Below, in pieces: positions 35,840-45,543 of a stretch of DNA of 64,000 nucleotides (positions within the stretch are counted from its first letter, which is position 1; each line of letters starts with the position of its first letter). Below the pieces are notes generated by a model. It was not told where the DNA came from. It worked only from the letters and a program-made list of their open reading frames with translations, and ran no database searches. Source of the stretch: Sycon ciliatum. Lineage: Eukaryota > Porifera > Calcarea > Leucosolenida > Sycettidae. A program made the position numbers and the translations under genes. Location of the stretch: NCBI RefSeq assembly GCF_964019385.1, contig NC_088644.1, positions 38,103,894 to 38,167,893 of the forward strand, in the 5' to 3' direction.

Positions 35840-36488
35840 GGAAAACAATGGACGAAGTTGAACACACATTTTGCCTGTAAAGTTGAATTATACCGGGCCC
35901 CTCAATATGGTGATATTGTGCCGCACGGTGATCCAGAATCCATCATCAAAACAACACTTATAGGATTGTCACAAGCCGCTCACTCTCTGACAGTTGAGAT
36001 GTCAACAAACCCAGCATGCAGTTGATTAGGTCATGGCAAGAGTTGTAGCAGAATATCAGTGCATTTAAAACCAGCTGCCCCTTCCCCTACATGCACCGGC
36101 TTGTGTGAGGATTTTTCTTCCACTGAATTCTCATTATTTTGTCCTTTTAACTCCGGATTTGTACACCGTTAATGTTGCAATTTCCCATAACTTATGCACT
36201 AAAATAGATTGATTTTCAGTATTTTGTACAATAGGCCTCGTTGAAGCCGACCAAATTTGCAAATTTATACTCTAAATAATGAACTTTCTCTCGTCGTCTA
36301 CATTTCAATTGAGATCGATGCATTCTCCACGATAATTTAACATAACTAGCCTGCATATCGGGTCATCACCCTTGCATTAAGTTTGAGCTAATACATGTAG
36401 TTTCTATGCAGGATTATCGTGATTTCTGTCGCTCCTGCCCATACACATGCTTATCATGTATAGTGTATACCCATGACATAATACACAT

Positions 36489-36681
36489 TACACTGATGAT
36501 TCATGGAAACCAACTTGAGCCGGTTCATTTTTTAACTCTTCTGCAAGACATTGCCATTCCTTTTCGACTATGATGGATACGGATTGAGGATGGCCGCTGC
36601 ATGATGTGCAGAACACGTACAAGTGACAACGTGGAAGGCACTGCTGAGCTGTTTTCAACGTTGGCCTAAAGAAAGAAAAAA
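36489..36681 (-). CDS. Possible isolated minus-strand terminal exon
   Basis: A pyrimidine-rich acceptor precedes a frame of about 60 residues ending at a stop, with LPRCHLYVFCTSCSGH and a charged stretch VEKEWQCLAEELKNE. No family was recognised and no upstream exon found on the minus strand. It could be chance or a transposon remnant. Confidence 0.2.
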
Positions 36682-37357
36682 GCATTGGTAATCCTGAATG
36701 AGTGTGAACTACTCATGTACGAGCATATCAAGTCTCTTCAAGTATGTAGGCTTCTCTGTAGTTATGTATCATCAAGAAGATTTGCGTAGAGTCACCTATC
36801 CTCCCAAGCAACAGGGCATTGGTGAATGGTCTGTATGTTCGAGGCCGGCCCGGGGTGTATATCATACAGCTTGAAACCGTGTGTGGAATGCTGCCAATAT
36901 TATTCAATTCAATTATTTGAAACTCGGGTATTGAGCCAATAATAAAAGTAGAAAGGAAAAGACTGTATATAGTATCTAGTTACGGTGGTGGAGAGTTACT
37001 ATTATCTCCTTTCCATATGTCCTTTTTCTTTCTACTTTTAATTCAATTATTGTTTCATAAAGAAAATCATGTGAGCCCCTTTTGTAGAAGCCCTGACTTA
37101 CACCCAGGGGAGTCGTCGTGAAAGCCCGGGATTTCACGACTCCCTGCTTTATACAAGTAAACAGTTGAAGTCACAACTGTGAGACACCTGCAGCTAGCTA
37201 TTTACTTGAAAGTATAATTATCCGATGATGACCCCTGGCACCTGCAGTGTGTGCACATTCATAAATTTTGTCGTCTGTGCGTAACAGAGACTCCCTCGAT
37301 TTAGGCTAAGGCCTGTGGAGAATCCATAAATACAAATACAAAAATACAAAACAGTAC

Positions 37358-37543
37358 AATAGAGGGGTTAAGATGCACATCATTTCTGACGTGATGTGAA
37401 AGTTCAACTCGCGTTATTTGGCTTGCGCGTCGAAAAACAACGTGAGTGACCTGCAGCTCACGTCGAAATTTGGAGTTTTACGCCAAATTTGACGTGACAT
37501 TGCGCGTCACGTCGGAAATAACGTGCATCTTAACCTCTCTATT
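37358..37543. mobile_element. MITE with AATAGAGRGGTTAAGATGCAC ends
   Basis: AATAGAGGGGTTAAGATGCA at 37358 pairs with the complement of the right end at 37543 with one mismatch. The interior is rich in short inverted motifs such as CGTCGAAATTTGGAG and TTGACGTGACATTGCGCGTC. Non-coding. Confidence 0.8.
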
Positions 37544-38221
37544 ATGTACCCATAACACCAGATGCTGGGTACTTGAAGAAGCTAGGGAGGGAGATGAGCA
37601 TGAGCACTGATTCCATGGACTCAAAACTACAAAACTATTATTAGTGATCAGTCACTGAGTGGACTAGCACTGGTAAAACCTGTCAAGGCGACCACTCCAA
37701 TAAGGCGACCCTAAAAGACCACTGAAACCAGGACCAAGTGATGCTATTTCCAGTCAAATGACCCTGGATAAGGAGACCACCTGGTAGCAGAGACCACATT
37801 TTGAAGGTCTCTTCCGCTTGAGCGGTCGTCTTACTCTTAGACAGCCTCACTGTAGCATGATAATAGATTGTACAATGACTGTAAGTACCCACGCCTAGTC
37901 AAGCCTGTCCCAGGATCCCGGGTACCTTTTTGACCCCGTGATTGGCGCTGCAACTACAATACTAACTGCATGCATGCACTTGCAGCTTGAACTGCACGGC
38001 CCCGGGTAGACATAAACTGGCAAAGGCATAGCCTGGACGTACTACACTGATCATGACATGGCCGCCCGTACCCGTGCCCGGCGACCGTGTCTGATATTTT
38101 TGCGTATAAATTATAATATTCACGATAACTATCACATCCACTCAAGCAACGCTTGAAATAGTCTGTCGGAGAAAGAAGACTTGCCTTGTTCCGTTGTCGG
38201 CCAGCGTCTACAGTTGCAGCA

Positions 38222-38501
38222 ATGGTAAGTAACTAATCATAACCGACTGTAGAATCCTTCAAACGATGCTCATCGCCAACGTTCTCCTTTGCTTCGGTTA
38301 TTTGTTGCTCTCCGCTGCACAGATACAATTCGTATTTCTGTTCAGCAGGCAGGGTAAGAGTCGCCTGCAGAAATGGTACAATGCTGTGCTGCCCAAGGAT
38401 AAGAAGAAGATCGTGCGTGAGCTGACCTCCCTGGTGCTGGCACGCAAAACGAAGATGTGCCATTTCCTGGAGTTCAAGGACATGAAAGTCGTCTACAAAA
38501 G
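38222..38501 (+). CDS. AP-1 complex sigma subunit, first two coding exons
   Basis: The first coding exon is only the ATG (38222-38224), followed at once by GTAAGT. The second runs 38323-38501 after TCCGCTGCACAG and ends before GTAGGC. The product begins M then [35 protein letters not shown] and [16 protein letters not shown]. This is the N-terminal longin-like part of the AP-1 small subunit (about 60 of the usual roughly 158 residues). LFSRQGK and VLARK-KMC favour AP-1 over the AP-2 sigma. The protein stabilises the clathrin adaptor core at the trans-Golgi network and endosomes and helps bind dileucine signals. The remaining exons were not found; a 200-N gap begins 30 bases into the next intron. 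Confidence 0.9.
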
Positions 38502-38531
38502 GTAGGCGAAAACGGCCATAGCTGCTAAAGA

Positions 38532-38731
38532 NNNNNNNNNNNNNNNNNNNNNNNNNNNNNNNNNNNNNNNNNNNNNNNNNNNNNNNNNNNNNNNNNNNNN
38601 NNNNNNNNNNNNNNNNNNNNNNNNNNNNNNNNNNNNNNNNNNNNNNNNNNNNNNNNNNNNNNNNNNNNNNNNNNNNNNNNNNNNNNNNNNNNNNNNNNNN
38701 NNNNNNNNNNNNNNNNNNNNNNNNNNNNNNN
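38532..38731. other. Assembly gap, 200 N
   Basis: A run of exactly 200 N, a size often used as a placeholder. True length and linkage across it are unknown. Any reading frame through it is meaningless. Confidence 1.
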
Positions 38732-38954
38732 TGCGTCTCGGAGCGTCAGCTTCAATATAACAGTGTATTGCCTATGACGTCAGTCATTTCCTTCAACCCA
38801 GACCGGTCTTCAAAGTGCAAAAAATAAAATCCAGGCCCAACCCAGGATCATCGCCTTTTTTATTTCCGCTCAACCCTAGATAGGTTTGCTTTTCAGCGTT
38901 TTGTTTGTCAGGTTTTACAGTACTTACCATAGTTACCGTAGTGTTACTATAGCG

Positions 38955-40871
38955 ATGGAGGACAGTACTGCGCTTGTTTCTGCCGTTTCCTCGGCCATGC
39001 AGGATCTGTTGGGCCCGCTGGAGGATCGGCTCAGCGCCCTTGAGGCTTCATTGCAGAGTCGCCGAACTGGTCCAGCGGACAGTTCAGCACCAACTCCGGG
39101 CACTTCACCCAGAATGTCTGGTGAGGCTGACCCTACGGACTCTTCGAGTGGGCAGGTCCCATCGAACGAGGTTGTGGACGAGCCGAAGCGTGCTTCGGTG
39201 ACTCCCGAGATTGCAGAATTTCTGGAGAAGGAATTTAGAGTTGGTCTGAAGACCAAGCACCGGAAGGAGATCCTGGACAGGTTTCCCCGGCCAAACACCG
39301 AGGTAGCTGTGACCCCGAAAATGGATTCGGAGCTGTTGGAGTTCCCTGGGCTGGCGTCCTCGTACAAAAAAGGCGCGGACACCAACTTGTTCTCAGTCCA
39401 GAGTAGCGTTTTGGAGTGCCTGGGCCCGCTAACCGAACTGTGGATGGAGGCGCAGCGGGCCCTCGATGCTGATTCGGGTCTTGAACCGCAAGCTGTGCTG
39501 GAGCTGATACCAGTTGCACTGCGCCTTTTGGGCAATGCACACCATAAGCTGTCCTCGCAGCGCCGGCATGCTTTTCTGGAGCACCTGGATAAGGGTTTGA
39601 CTGGCATGGCGGATGCCCCTTATTTGCAGGCTGGAACAGCTCTATTTGGGCCAGAGTTTTTGGCCCAAATGCAGGGCAAGGCTGACTCCCAGAAAGCTCT
39701 GGCTGATGGTTTGCGTCGCTACCATGATGCCCGTGGTGGCACTAAGCCTCGCTCCCACTCAGCTAGTACCTCAGCCGCAACGGGTGGTGGTCAGTTTTTT
39801 TCGGCGTTCCGGGACTGGTCAGTACGGCGGCAGCTCCCGGTATCAGCCCTACCGCAGCCCGTACACCAACACCCTCGCAGGCCGCAGTCCGTATCGCGGC
39901 GGCAGCTCTCACTCCTCTCGGATGTCCCGAGGCGGAGCCTACAGCCAGTCCAGCTCCCACCGGAAGGACAGTCGGTCCTAGAGACCTTCCTCCCGTCAGC
40001 TCTACGGAAAGTGGTGCCCGACGAGATTCTCCGCGCCGGGTCTTCATTGCCCTCCTGGCGGATGCCATTCGTGATATCAACAGAGGAGATGGCCATCCCA
40101 CACAGGGGTCGGCTTCGCCATTTTTACGAACGGTGGACGCTGCTGTCGTCCGATCCATGTGTCCTACAGTCAGTTCGTGGGGTCCACCTCGACCTCCTGA
40201 GTGTTCCAGTTCAGTCTACATGGCCTCATCCACGCCGATTGACAGCGACGGAGACTGCGGCTGTGTCAGAGGAAGTCAGTTCCTTGGTGCAGAAGGAGGC
40301 GATTTACGCTCTCCCCAGCAACACTCCACCCGGTTGGGTCAGCTCCATCTTCGTGGTTCCGAAGGCTGGTGGGAAGCTGCGCCCAGTGGTCGACTTGCGA
40401 GCCCTGAACAGATATGTCCTGTATCATCATTTCAAGATGGAGGGCATCGACACCCTCCGGGACTTGCTCCAGCCTGGGGACTTCCTCACCCGGTTGGATC
40501 TGAAGGATGCGTATCTCACAGTGGCGATGAGGGCCAGCGATCGTCGTTTCCTTCGTTCCAGCTGGCAGGGAGTTCTGTACGAGTTCCGGTCACTCCCATT
40601 CGGCCTGTCGTCGGCTCCCTGGACATTCACCAAACTCCTCCATCCGGTGACACTTCGCCAATTCGGAATCCGAGTGATCATCTATTTGGACGACCTGCCC
40701 GTCCTGGCGCATTCGTTGCTGGCCGCTCGGGAAGCTACGGCATTGGTTGTGCACCTGCTCTGCAGCCTCGGTTTTGTAATCAACTTCAGTAAGTCATGCC
40801 TGGTCCCTTCTCAGGAGGCCACGTTTCTGGGTTTCCTGGTGTGTTCGACGACCATGACAATCCAGATCTGA
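38955..40871 (+). pseudogene. DIRS-like gag/reverse transcriptase frame
   Basis: From the ATG at 38955 the frame gives a gag-like part (coiled LEDRLSALEAS, SYKKGADTNLFSVQ, VALRLLGNAHHKLSSQRRHA). RT motifs follow: SSIFVVPKAGGKLRPVVDLR, KMEGIDTLRDLLQPGDF, RLDLKDAYLTVAM, LPFGLSSAPWTFTKLLHP and the catalytic IIYLDD, then a thumb-like LGFVINFSKS. The LDLKDAY and FGLSSAP wording with KMEGI is characteristic of DIRS/Ngaro-type RT. The frame stops at TMTIQI; RNase H continues in other frames. Aspartates of the RT active site are retained, so decay is recent or partial. Confidence 0.75.
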
Positions 40872-41911
40872 CAGGATCGCCGGGACCGTGCAAGCTTCTG
40901 CGGACCTGCCGCCAGCTACTTCAGGCGGATCGCACAACTGTCCGCGAGGTTGCCAGCGTGGTGGGCATGATGCCGTCAGCGTGGCCCGGAGTGTTACCAG
41001 CACATCTCCATTTCCGGGGCTTGCAAGACTGCAAGACTGCAAGACTTGAAGAATTCCGCTTGCCACGCAGCATTGGCATGGGAGTCTGCTCTGATTCTGA
41101 ACTCTGCGTCCAAGGAGGATCTCCGCTGGTGGGTTCGTTTCCTGGACTCCTGGAACGGTCGTCCCGTGAATGTCGAGTGTCCAGTGCTGACGATTGCCTC
41201 GGATGCCTCAAGGGGGCGGCGGAGGTTGGGGCGCAGTCTGCGGGACGCAGACAACGGGTGGTCGTTGGTCTGCCGCGGAATCTCGGCTCCACATCAATGC
41301 TCTGGAGCTCCTGGCCGGGACATTTGCTGTCCAGTGCTTTGCCCGTCATGTCCAGAAGGGTCTTGTGTTGCTTCAGATGGACAATCAGTGTGCTGTCGCG
41401 TACGTGAACGCACTCGGAGCCAGCGGTTGAATTTGCTAGCTGCGGACCTGTGGCACTGGTGCCTGGCCCGCCAAATCACCATTCGTGCCGAGTACATTCC
41501 CGGAGCGCTCAATGTCATAGCCGATTTCTGGTCTCGCAATCACAGTTCCTCAGAGTGGCATCTGCTTCCTCAGGCCTCAACCTACACTCGGCAGGAGAAG
41601 GAGAAACGCCGGGCGTACGAGCAGCGTATCCGCGACGTGGAACATGCTTCATTTGTGCCAGCTGTGTTTGCCACAACAGGTGGAATGAGTCGCCACTGTA
41701 CAGCTTTGTATAAGCGTATTGCGTGCCTGCTAGCAGAGAAGAGCAAGGAGCCGTACAGTGTGTTGGTGGCATGGGTCCGCTGCCGCCTAAGCTTTGCGCT
41801 CCTCCGGGCGAGTGTCATGTGTCTCCGTGGATCCCGCAGCCTCAAGGTCTCCGTCGACTCTACCACCCCTGCTTCTCTTGTTGCTGCGGAGGCAGTGATT
41901 CCAGGGCACTA
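40872..41911 (+). pseudogene. RNase H remnant joined to LINE-type C-terminal tail
   Basis: Across several frames one reads CRQLLQADRTTVREVASVVG, PAHLHFRGLQ, LRWWVRFLDSWNGRPV, SDAS, GGRWSAAESRLHINALELLA, LLQMDNQCAVAYVNALG and LNVIADFWSR: a DIRS-type RNase H with its acidic residues in place. Instead of the expected recombinase, the last frame continues RQEKEKRRAYEQRIRDVEHA, GGMSR, LYKRIACLLAEKS, VRCRLSFALLRASVMCLRG. That tail otherwise belongs to the nuclease-bearing LINE family seen at 42.4, 23.0 and 54.9 kb. Confidence 0.7.
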
Positions 41912-42358
41912 GCTCTTGCAGTGTGACTTGGCATTCGTGTGGTCTAACAGCGATTTTCATTTACACTTTTGTTATTAGTTTCCTTCACACCTTTTATCAG
42001 TCAATACGTATGATTTATAATGCAGTGGCAGTACCAGGCGTGGGCCATCCCCTGGATTATCAAAATGGGTGCTTTATCATTTTTCTGTTGTTTTTACACT
42101 TCTTCGTGCTTTGTAATAAAAGTCTCAGTGACTTCTAGAATCCTGTATGGTCACGTGACAAAACTACACTGTACTACATTGTGTGTTTTGTGTTTTTTTG
42201 TGTTTTTTTCCATGCTGAGAACAGCCTCTTTTACGGGCAAAAGCAACGTAATGATGAGAAACCAGGGTATGATAGGAAGATAATATTAATAATAGTACAC
42301 AGGTGTGGAAAATATGTCTCCGGAGTGGCGAGAGTTTTACACTAAAACACAACTGGTT

Positions 42359-43715
42359 TTAGATCCGGCTTTCAACCACCGCCAGCTCCCTGAGCTCGTT
42401 AGCTGGACGATGGTATGCCGACCGAGATCCACGGACACACATGACAGCGGACCGGAGCAGCGCGAAAGACAGCCTGCAGCGCACATACGCAACATGGTGT
42501 GCACAGGGCATGCTGGAATCAGCCCTGGCAAGCAAGCCACAGAGGTGCTTAAGGAACCTTTCACATTCATGGGAGGCAACACCAGAAGTTGACAACCGTG
42601 ACCAGCGGGCTGAATGTGCCACGATCCACATTGAGGATTCGCTCTCCGTACTGCAGCTTCTTCTGGCGCTCGTGCTGAAGCAGTAGGGCATCCAGTGGCT
42701 GGGCCGAGTAGGACGCCACATCAGGATGGAAGACGCGTACGTCAAAGAAAGCATCCTGTGCTCGGTTCCAGAAGCCACGGGCACGGACATCAGCGCGTGC
42801 ATCTTCGGCGGTGTTTGCGGATGCAGCAGTAAACACCTCTCCAGAGAGTGGGGCTAGCTGAGGCTCGATTGCCACTGCGTGGCAGACCTCCGTGAGTAGC
42901 TCCCCTACCATGTCACGGACTTCGTTATGGCGGATTGTAGGGAAGCCACCCCGGGGGCAACACATGGCATGAGCAGTGGAGAACAGAACTCCGCAGGCAC
43001 ACTTCGTGGGGACATCGAGGAGAGGCCAGTCATACCGCAATGCAAGGCCGTCCCTGAACTCCTGCTTCGAGAGGTGGAAACCATGTTCCTTGAGAGGAAG
43101 AGCAGTGAGCCAGGAAGAGGGGCCTTTGCGGGACAGCTCATCCATACGACGGGCCAAGGGGCGGTCCGCAGCTTCTCAGAAAGCAGTGAAAGAGGTAGCT
43201 CTAGCTTTCTTGGAGGACTTGGCAGCAGATGCTCTCTCACGTCGGGCTAGCTGATTCACAAAGTTGCCGGAATGATGCTGCCACTCTCTGTCGTGCTGGT
43301 GGATGATCTCGTCAACCTGGCTGCTCGTGATGACTTGGGAAGCCTGCAGTTGGGAGGTAGCAATTTCTTAGAAGTATGGCAGACCAATTCCACCGAGCCG
43401 GCAAGGTAGCCGTAGAAGAGAGAGGTCATCCGCCGTGAACGTGCGTTTCCCTGTCAGGGCCGGAAGGAAGTGCTCCGAGACCGCGTCATCCAGACGCTGC
43501 AGCTGTTCAGCTGAGAACTCCAGTGTACGAAGGAGATATGTCCATCGACCACGCAATCCGTGTGTGAGGGCGGCATACGCCGCATGAGGTTTCGTAGTGG
43601 CAATCTCGGACAGTCGCATAAGCTCCTGCTGCCAGTCTTGAACTTTCCCAGCTGTATAGCCAGCGATGAAATCCAGTGTCCCTATAGCGGTACCCAGGTA
43701 GCGTGCTCCATCCAT
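42359..43715 (-). pseudogene. LINE fragment with zinc/nuclease-like C-terminal domain
   Basis: Reading the minus strand: RT thumb/connection (GARYLGTAIG, KPHAAYAALTHGLRGRWTYL, FLPALTGKRTF, RLPCRLGGIGLP), a frameshift near 43370, then HLSKQEFRDGLALRYDWPL. A Cys/His cluster follows (CACG, HAMCCPRGGF, RHNEVRD), and then DARADVRARGFWN with AFFDVRVFHP. The D and FDVRV spacing resembles a PD-(D/E)XK nuclease, as in restriction-like endonucleases of some LINEs; that is inference. The C-terminus ends VRCRLSFALLRSAVMCVRGS with RELAVVESRI. Catalytic RT motifs upstream of 43715 are missing, so the copy is 5'-truncated and frameshifted. Confidence 0.8.
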
Positions 43716-43776
43716 GACTATAATGTACTATATTGCACTACATTGTACTATATTGTACTATATTGTACTATATGTA

Positions 43777-43900
43777 TAGATTATAGACCGGTTAGGAGGT
43801 CTATACAGGATATATAGACCGAGTAAAAGACCGAGGTCCCCCGAGGTCTTTTACAAGGTCTATATATCCTGTATAGACCAAGTATGAGGTCTATAATCTA
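43777..43900. repeat. Palindrome with 60 bp arms
   Basis: TAGATTATAGACCGGTTAGG at 43777 mirrors to 43900 with a few mismatches. The centre is GAGGTC-CCCC-GAGGTC. AGGTCTATACAGGATATATA and its complement dominate the arms. TACTATATTG tandem units precede it (about 43722-43775) and recur at 45135-45180. Confidence 0.8.
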
Positions 43901-44029
43901 TTTATCGTGTTCTCCACGCAATAGTTTCTCTTCATATACGACATATCCTTGTAATTCTAGTATTATACTATAGCCTATACCGCATTGTACGGCATTGCAG
44001 GATCAAGGTCATTGTTTAAAGTAGGTTCA

Positions 44030-44115
44030 GCATCGGTAGCACAGTGGCTGGGTGGTAAGGAAGAGTGACTGAGATTCACATGGTTGTGGGTACTAATCCC
44101 ATCTTGTGTATTTCT
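44030..44115 (+). mobile_element. tRNA-like SINE head
   Basis: TAGCACAGTGGCTGGG resembles a tRNA box A, and GGGTACTAATCCCA about 45 bp further resembles box B. The sequence does not fold into a convincing full cloverleaf, so I take it as a SINE promoter remnant and not a tRNA gene. Confidence 0.45.
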
Positions 44116-44154
44116 GCTTTCTTCAAAAATTTCTTTTTCTAAGTCCAAGAAATT

Positions 44155-45010
44155 CTAAGGCCTCGGTCACACTACGGCAAAAATGCTGCGTCAGCGTCAG
44201 AATCATGAGCTTTTCCATGGCAACTGACGCAAACGCGGCAAGTTTGAGCGTCAGACGCTGCTGCGTCTGACGTGGGGAAATCGGCTGCGTTGCCGCTGAT
44301 GGGAGTGACACTTTGCGGAAAAACAGTGTCTTTCAAGTAAAATTAGTTTCAAGACAGTTGCTTGAGTTGAGCAGTCATTCGACATTCGTCTGTTCAAGGT
44401 TTGTTTATTTTGCTCCCTTTTTTTTCGAGAGGAGTCCGTGGACCTACGAGGCCGAGGCTGCTCTGCTCCGAACCTGGCGGAAGAGCGAGGCGTTTTCTGA
44501 GAAGAAAATGATGTCGAGAAAGGACCAGTTGTTTGAGTGGGTCATCGGCCAACTGGAGCCTGTTGACTTGTGAGTGTTGTGTTGTCGTCAAGAGCCCCAA
44601 AAAGGACAACCAGCATGACGAAGTCAGGAGAAACACAGCTGCGATGCGGACTTTTCTTGCCTGATCCATGACACTACAACTGAAAATGGCTTCAAATTCG
44701 GAAAGAAACAACAACAATCGTGCACGCGTACACGTGGACCTTTCGTCTTCTTGTAATCAAAAATCAATGAAAAATTTGAAAATTTGTCCGACAATTTTTT
44801 GGTATAATAAGCAAAAGGCCGGTTTCCGTGGGAATCCGTGTCGCAATTGAGTTTCCCTCGTGATTTTGTGACGTAGACAAGTGCGTCAGGCCGCGGCAGT
44901 CATGGGCTGCAAAAAAAAAAAAACACTGTGTGACCCCGCATCTGCGTCAAGTGCTGTGGCTTGACGCTGCGTCCAGCTTCAAACTTGCCGTAGTGTGACC
45001 GAGGCCTTAG
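44155..45010. mobile_element. Harbinger-like TIR element, 856 bp
   Basis: CTAAGGCCTCGGTCACACTA at 44155 begins a 26 bp inverted repeat; the partner ends at 45010. Sub-terminal motifs around GACGCTGCGTC are also mirrored. The bases TAA and TTA at the edges fit the TWA target preference of Harbinger elements. An internal frame (44421-44573) encodes SPWTYEAEAALLRTWRKSEA, reminiscent of the Myb/SANT- or MADF-like DNA-binding partner protein of Harbingers. No transposase. It lies upstream of the visible DEG/ENaC exons. Confidence 0.7.
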
Positions 45011-45425
45011 GAGTCAAATATAAGTAGTCAAATATATTGTGTATTTGACTAAGCAGTCAAATACGCGATATATTTGACCGCTTAGGAAGTTAGGTATCAG
45101 GGAAATTAGTGGGGTCAAATACTAAGAAGGCGATAATGTACTATATTGTACTATATTGTACTACATTGCACTACATTGTAGATGCACGGTTCCGACCACA
45201 ACTGATACTGTAAAGACTGGGAACCCGCGCTAAGGTTCCCTTGGTAATACCACTCTTGCATTGCAGGTGTTTTCGCACTTTTCACAACGGGCCGTTGACA
45301 TAACCTAGAGTCAGGTAGTGCACACCTTTTCCTTATCTACCCTTCCATCACATAACCTCCCAACTATGGTGGGGACAGTGAGCTGCAGTGGGAGGAATAT
45401 TCGTGACCAGTGTGTTGTAGATGTG

Positions 45426-45510
45426 GTGCTCACCCGGTAGCTTCGTTAGAGCGAGCGACATCGCTGGACATAAGCAAGGCTCCCCGATTCGAGTCCTGGC
45501 GATGGCAGTA
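45426..45510 (+). mobile_element. tRNA-like sequence, probably SINE
   Basis: GGTAGCTTCGTTAGAGCGAG looks like a box A/D-arm, and CCCGATTCGAGTCCTGG like a box B/T-arm, 40 bp apart. The acceptor stem cannot be paired, so a functional tRNA is unlikely. Confidence 0.4.
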
Positions 45511-45543
45511 AATGCTTTCAGACCTTTTCTCAAACTTTATCAG

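Larger units (their letters stand above)
35840..38221. other. Wnt 3' flank and AP-1 sigma 5' flank
   Basis: The first kilobase should include the Wnt 3' UTR; an AATAAA occurs at about 36940. A minus-strand exon-like frame at 36489-36681 has a good acceptor (TTTTTTCTTTCTTTAG) and encodes a cysteine-containing C-terminus (HLYVFCTSCSGH), but no partner exon was found. A MITE lies at 37358-37543. Confidence 0.4.
38886..41911 (+). mobile_element. Decayed DIRS-like retroelement with LINE-type tail
   Basis: Order of domains: a gag-like region, a DIRS-type reverse transcriptase, RNase H, then a C-terminal tail belonging to another retroelement family. No tyrosine recombinase, split repeats or LTRs were found. 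RNase H is broken by frameshifts near 41040, 41215 and 41430, one of them in a triplicated GCAAGACT stretch. The T-run at 39793-39799 fuses gag and RT frames; the alternative frame gives a Gly/Ser-rich gag tail ending at 39981. The copy is inactive. Confidence 0.75.

Noticed and set aside
38525..38755. Open reading frame through the N run
   Set aside because: It is translated unknown bases in an assembly gap.
39613..39981. Separate Gly/Ser-rich protein
   Set aside because: It is the probable original C-terminus of the DIRS-like gag in the alternative frame after the T-run at 39793.
45426..45510. Functional tRNA gene
   Set aside because: Box A and box B resemble a tRNA, but the acceptor and T-stems do not pair.
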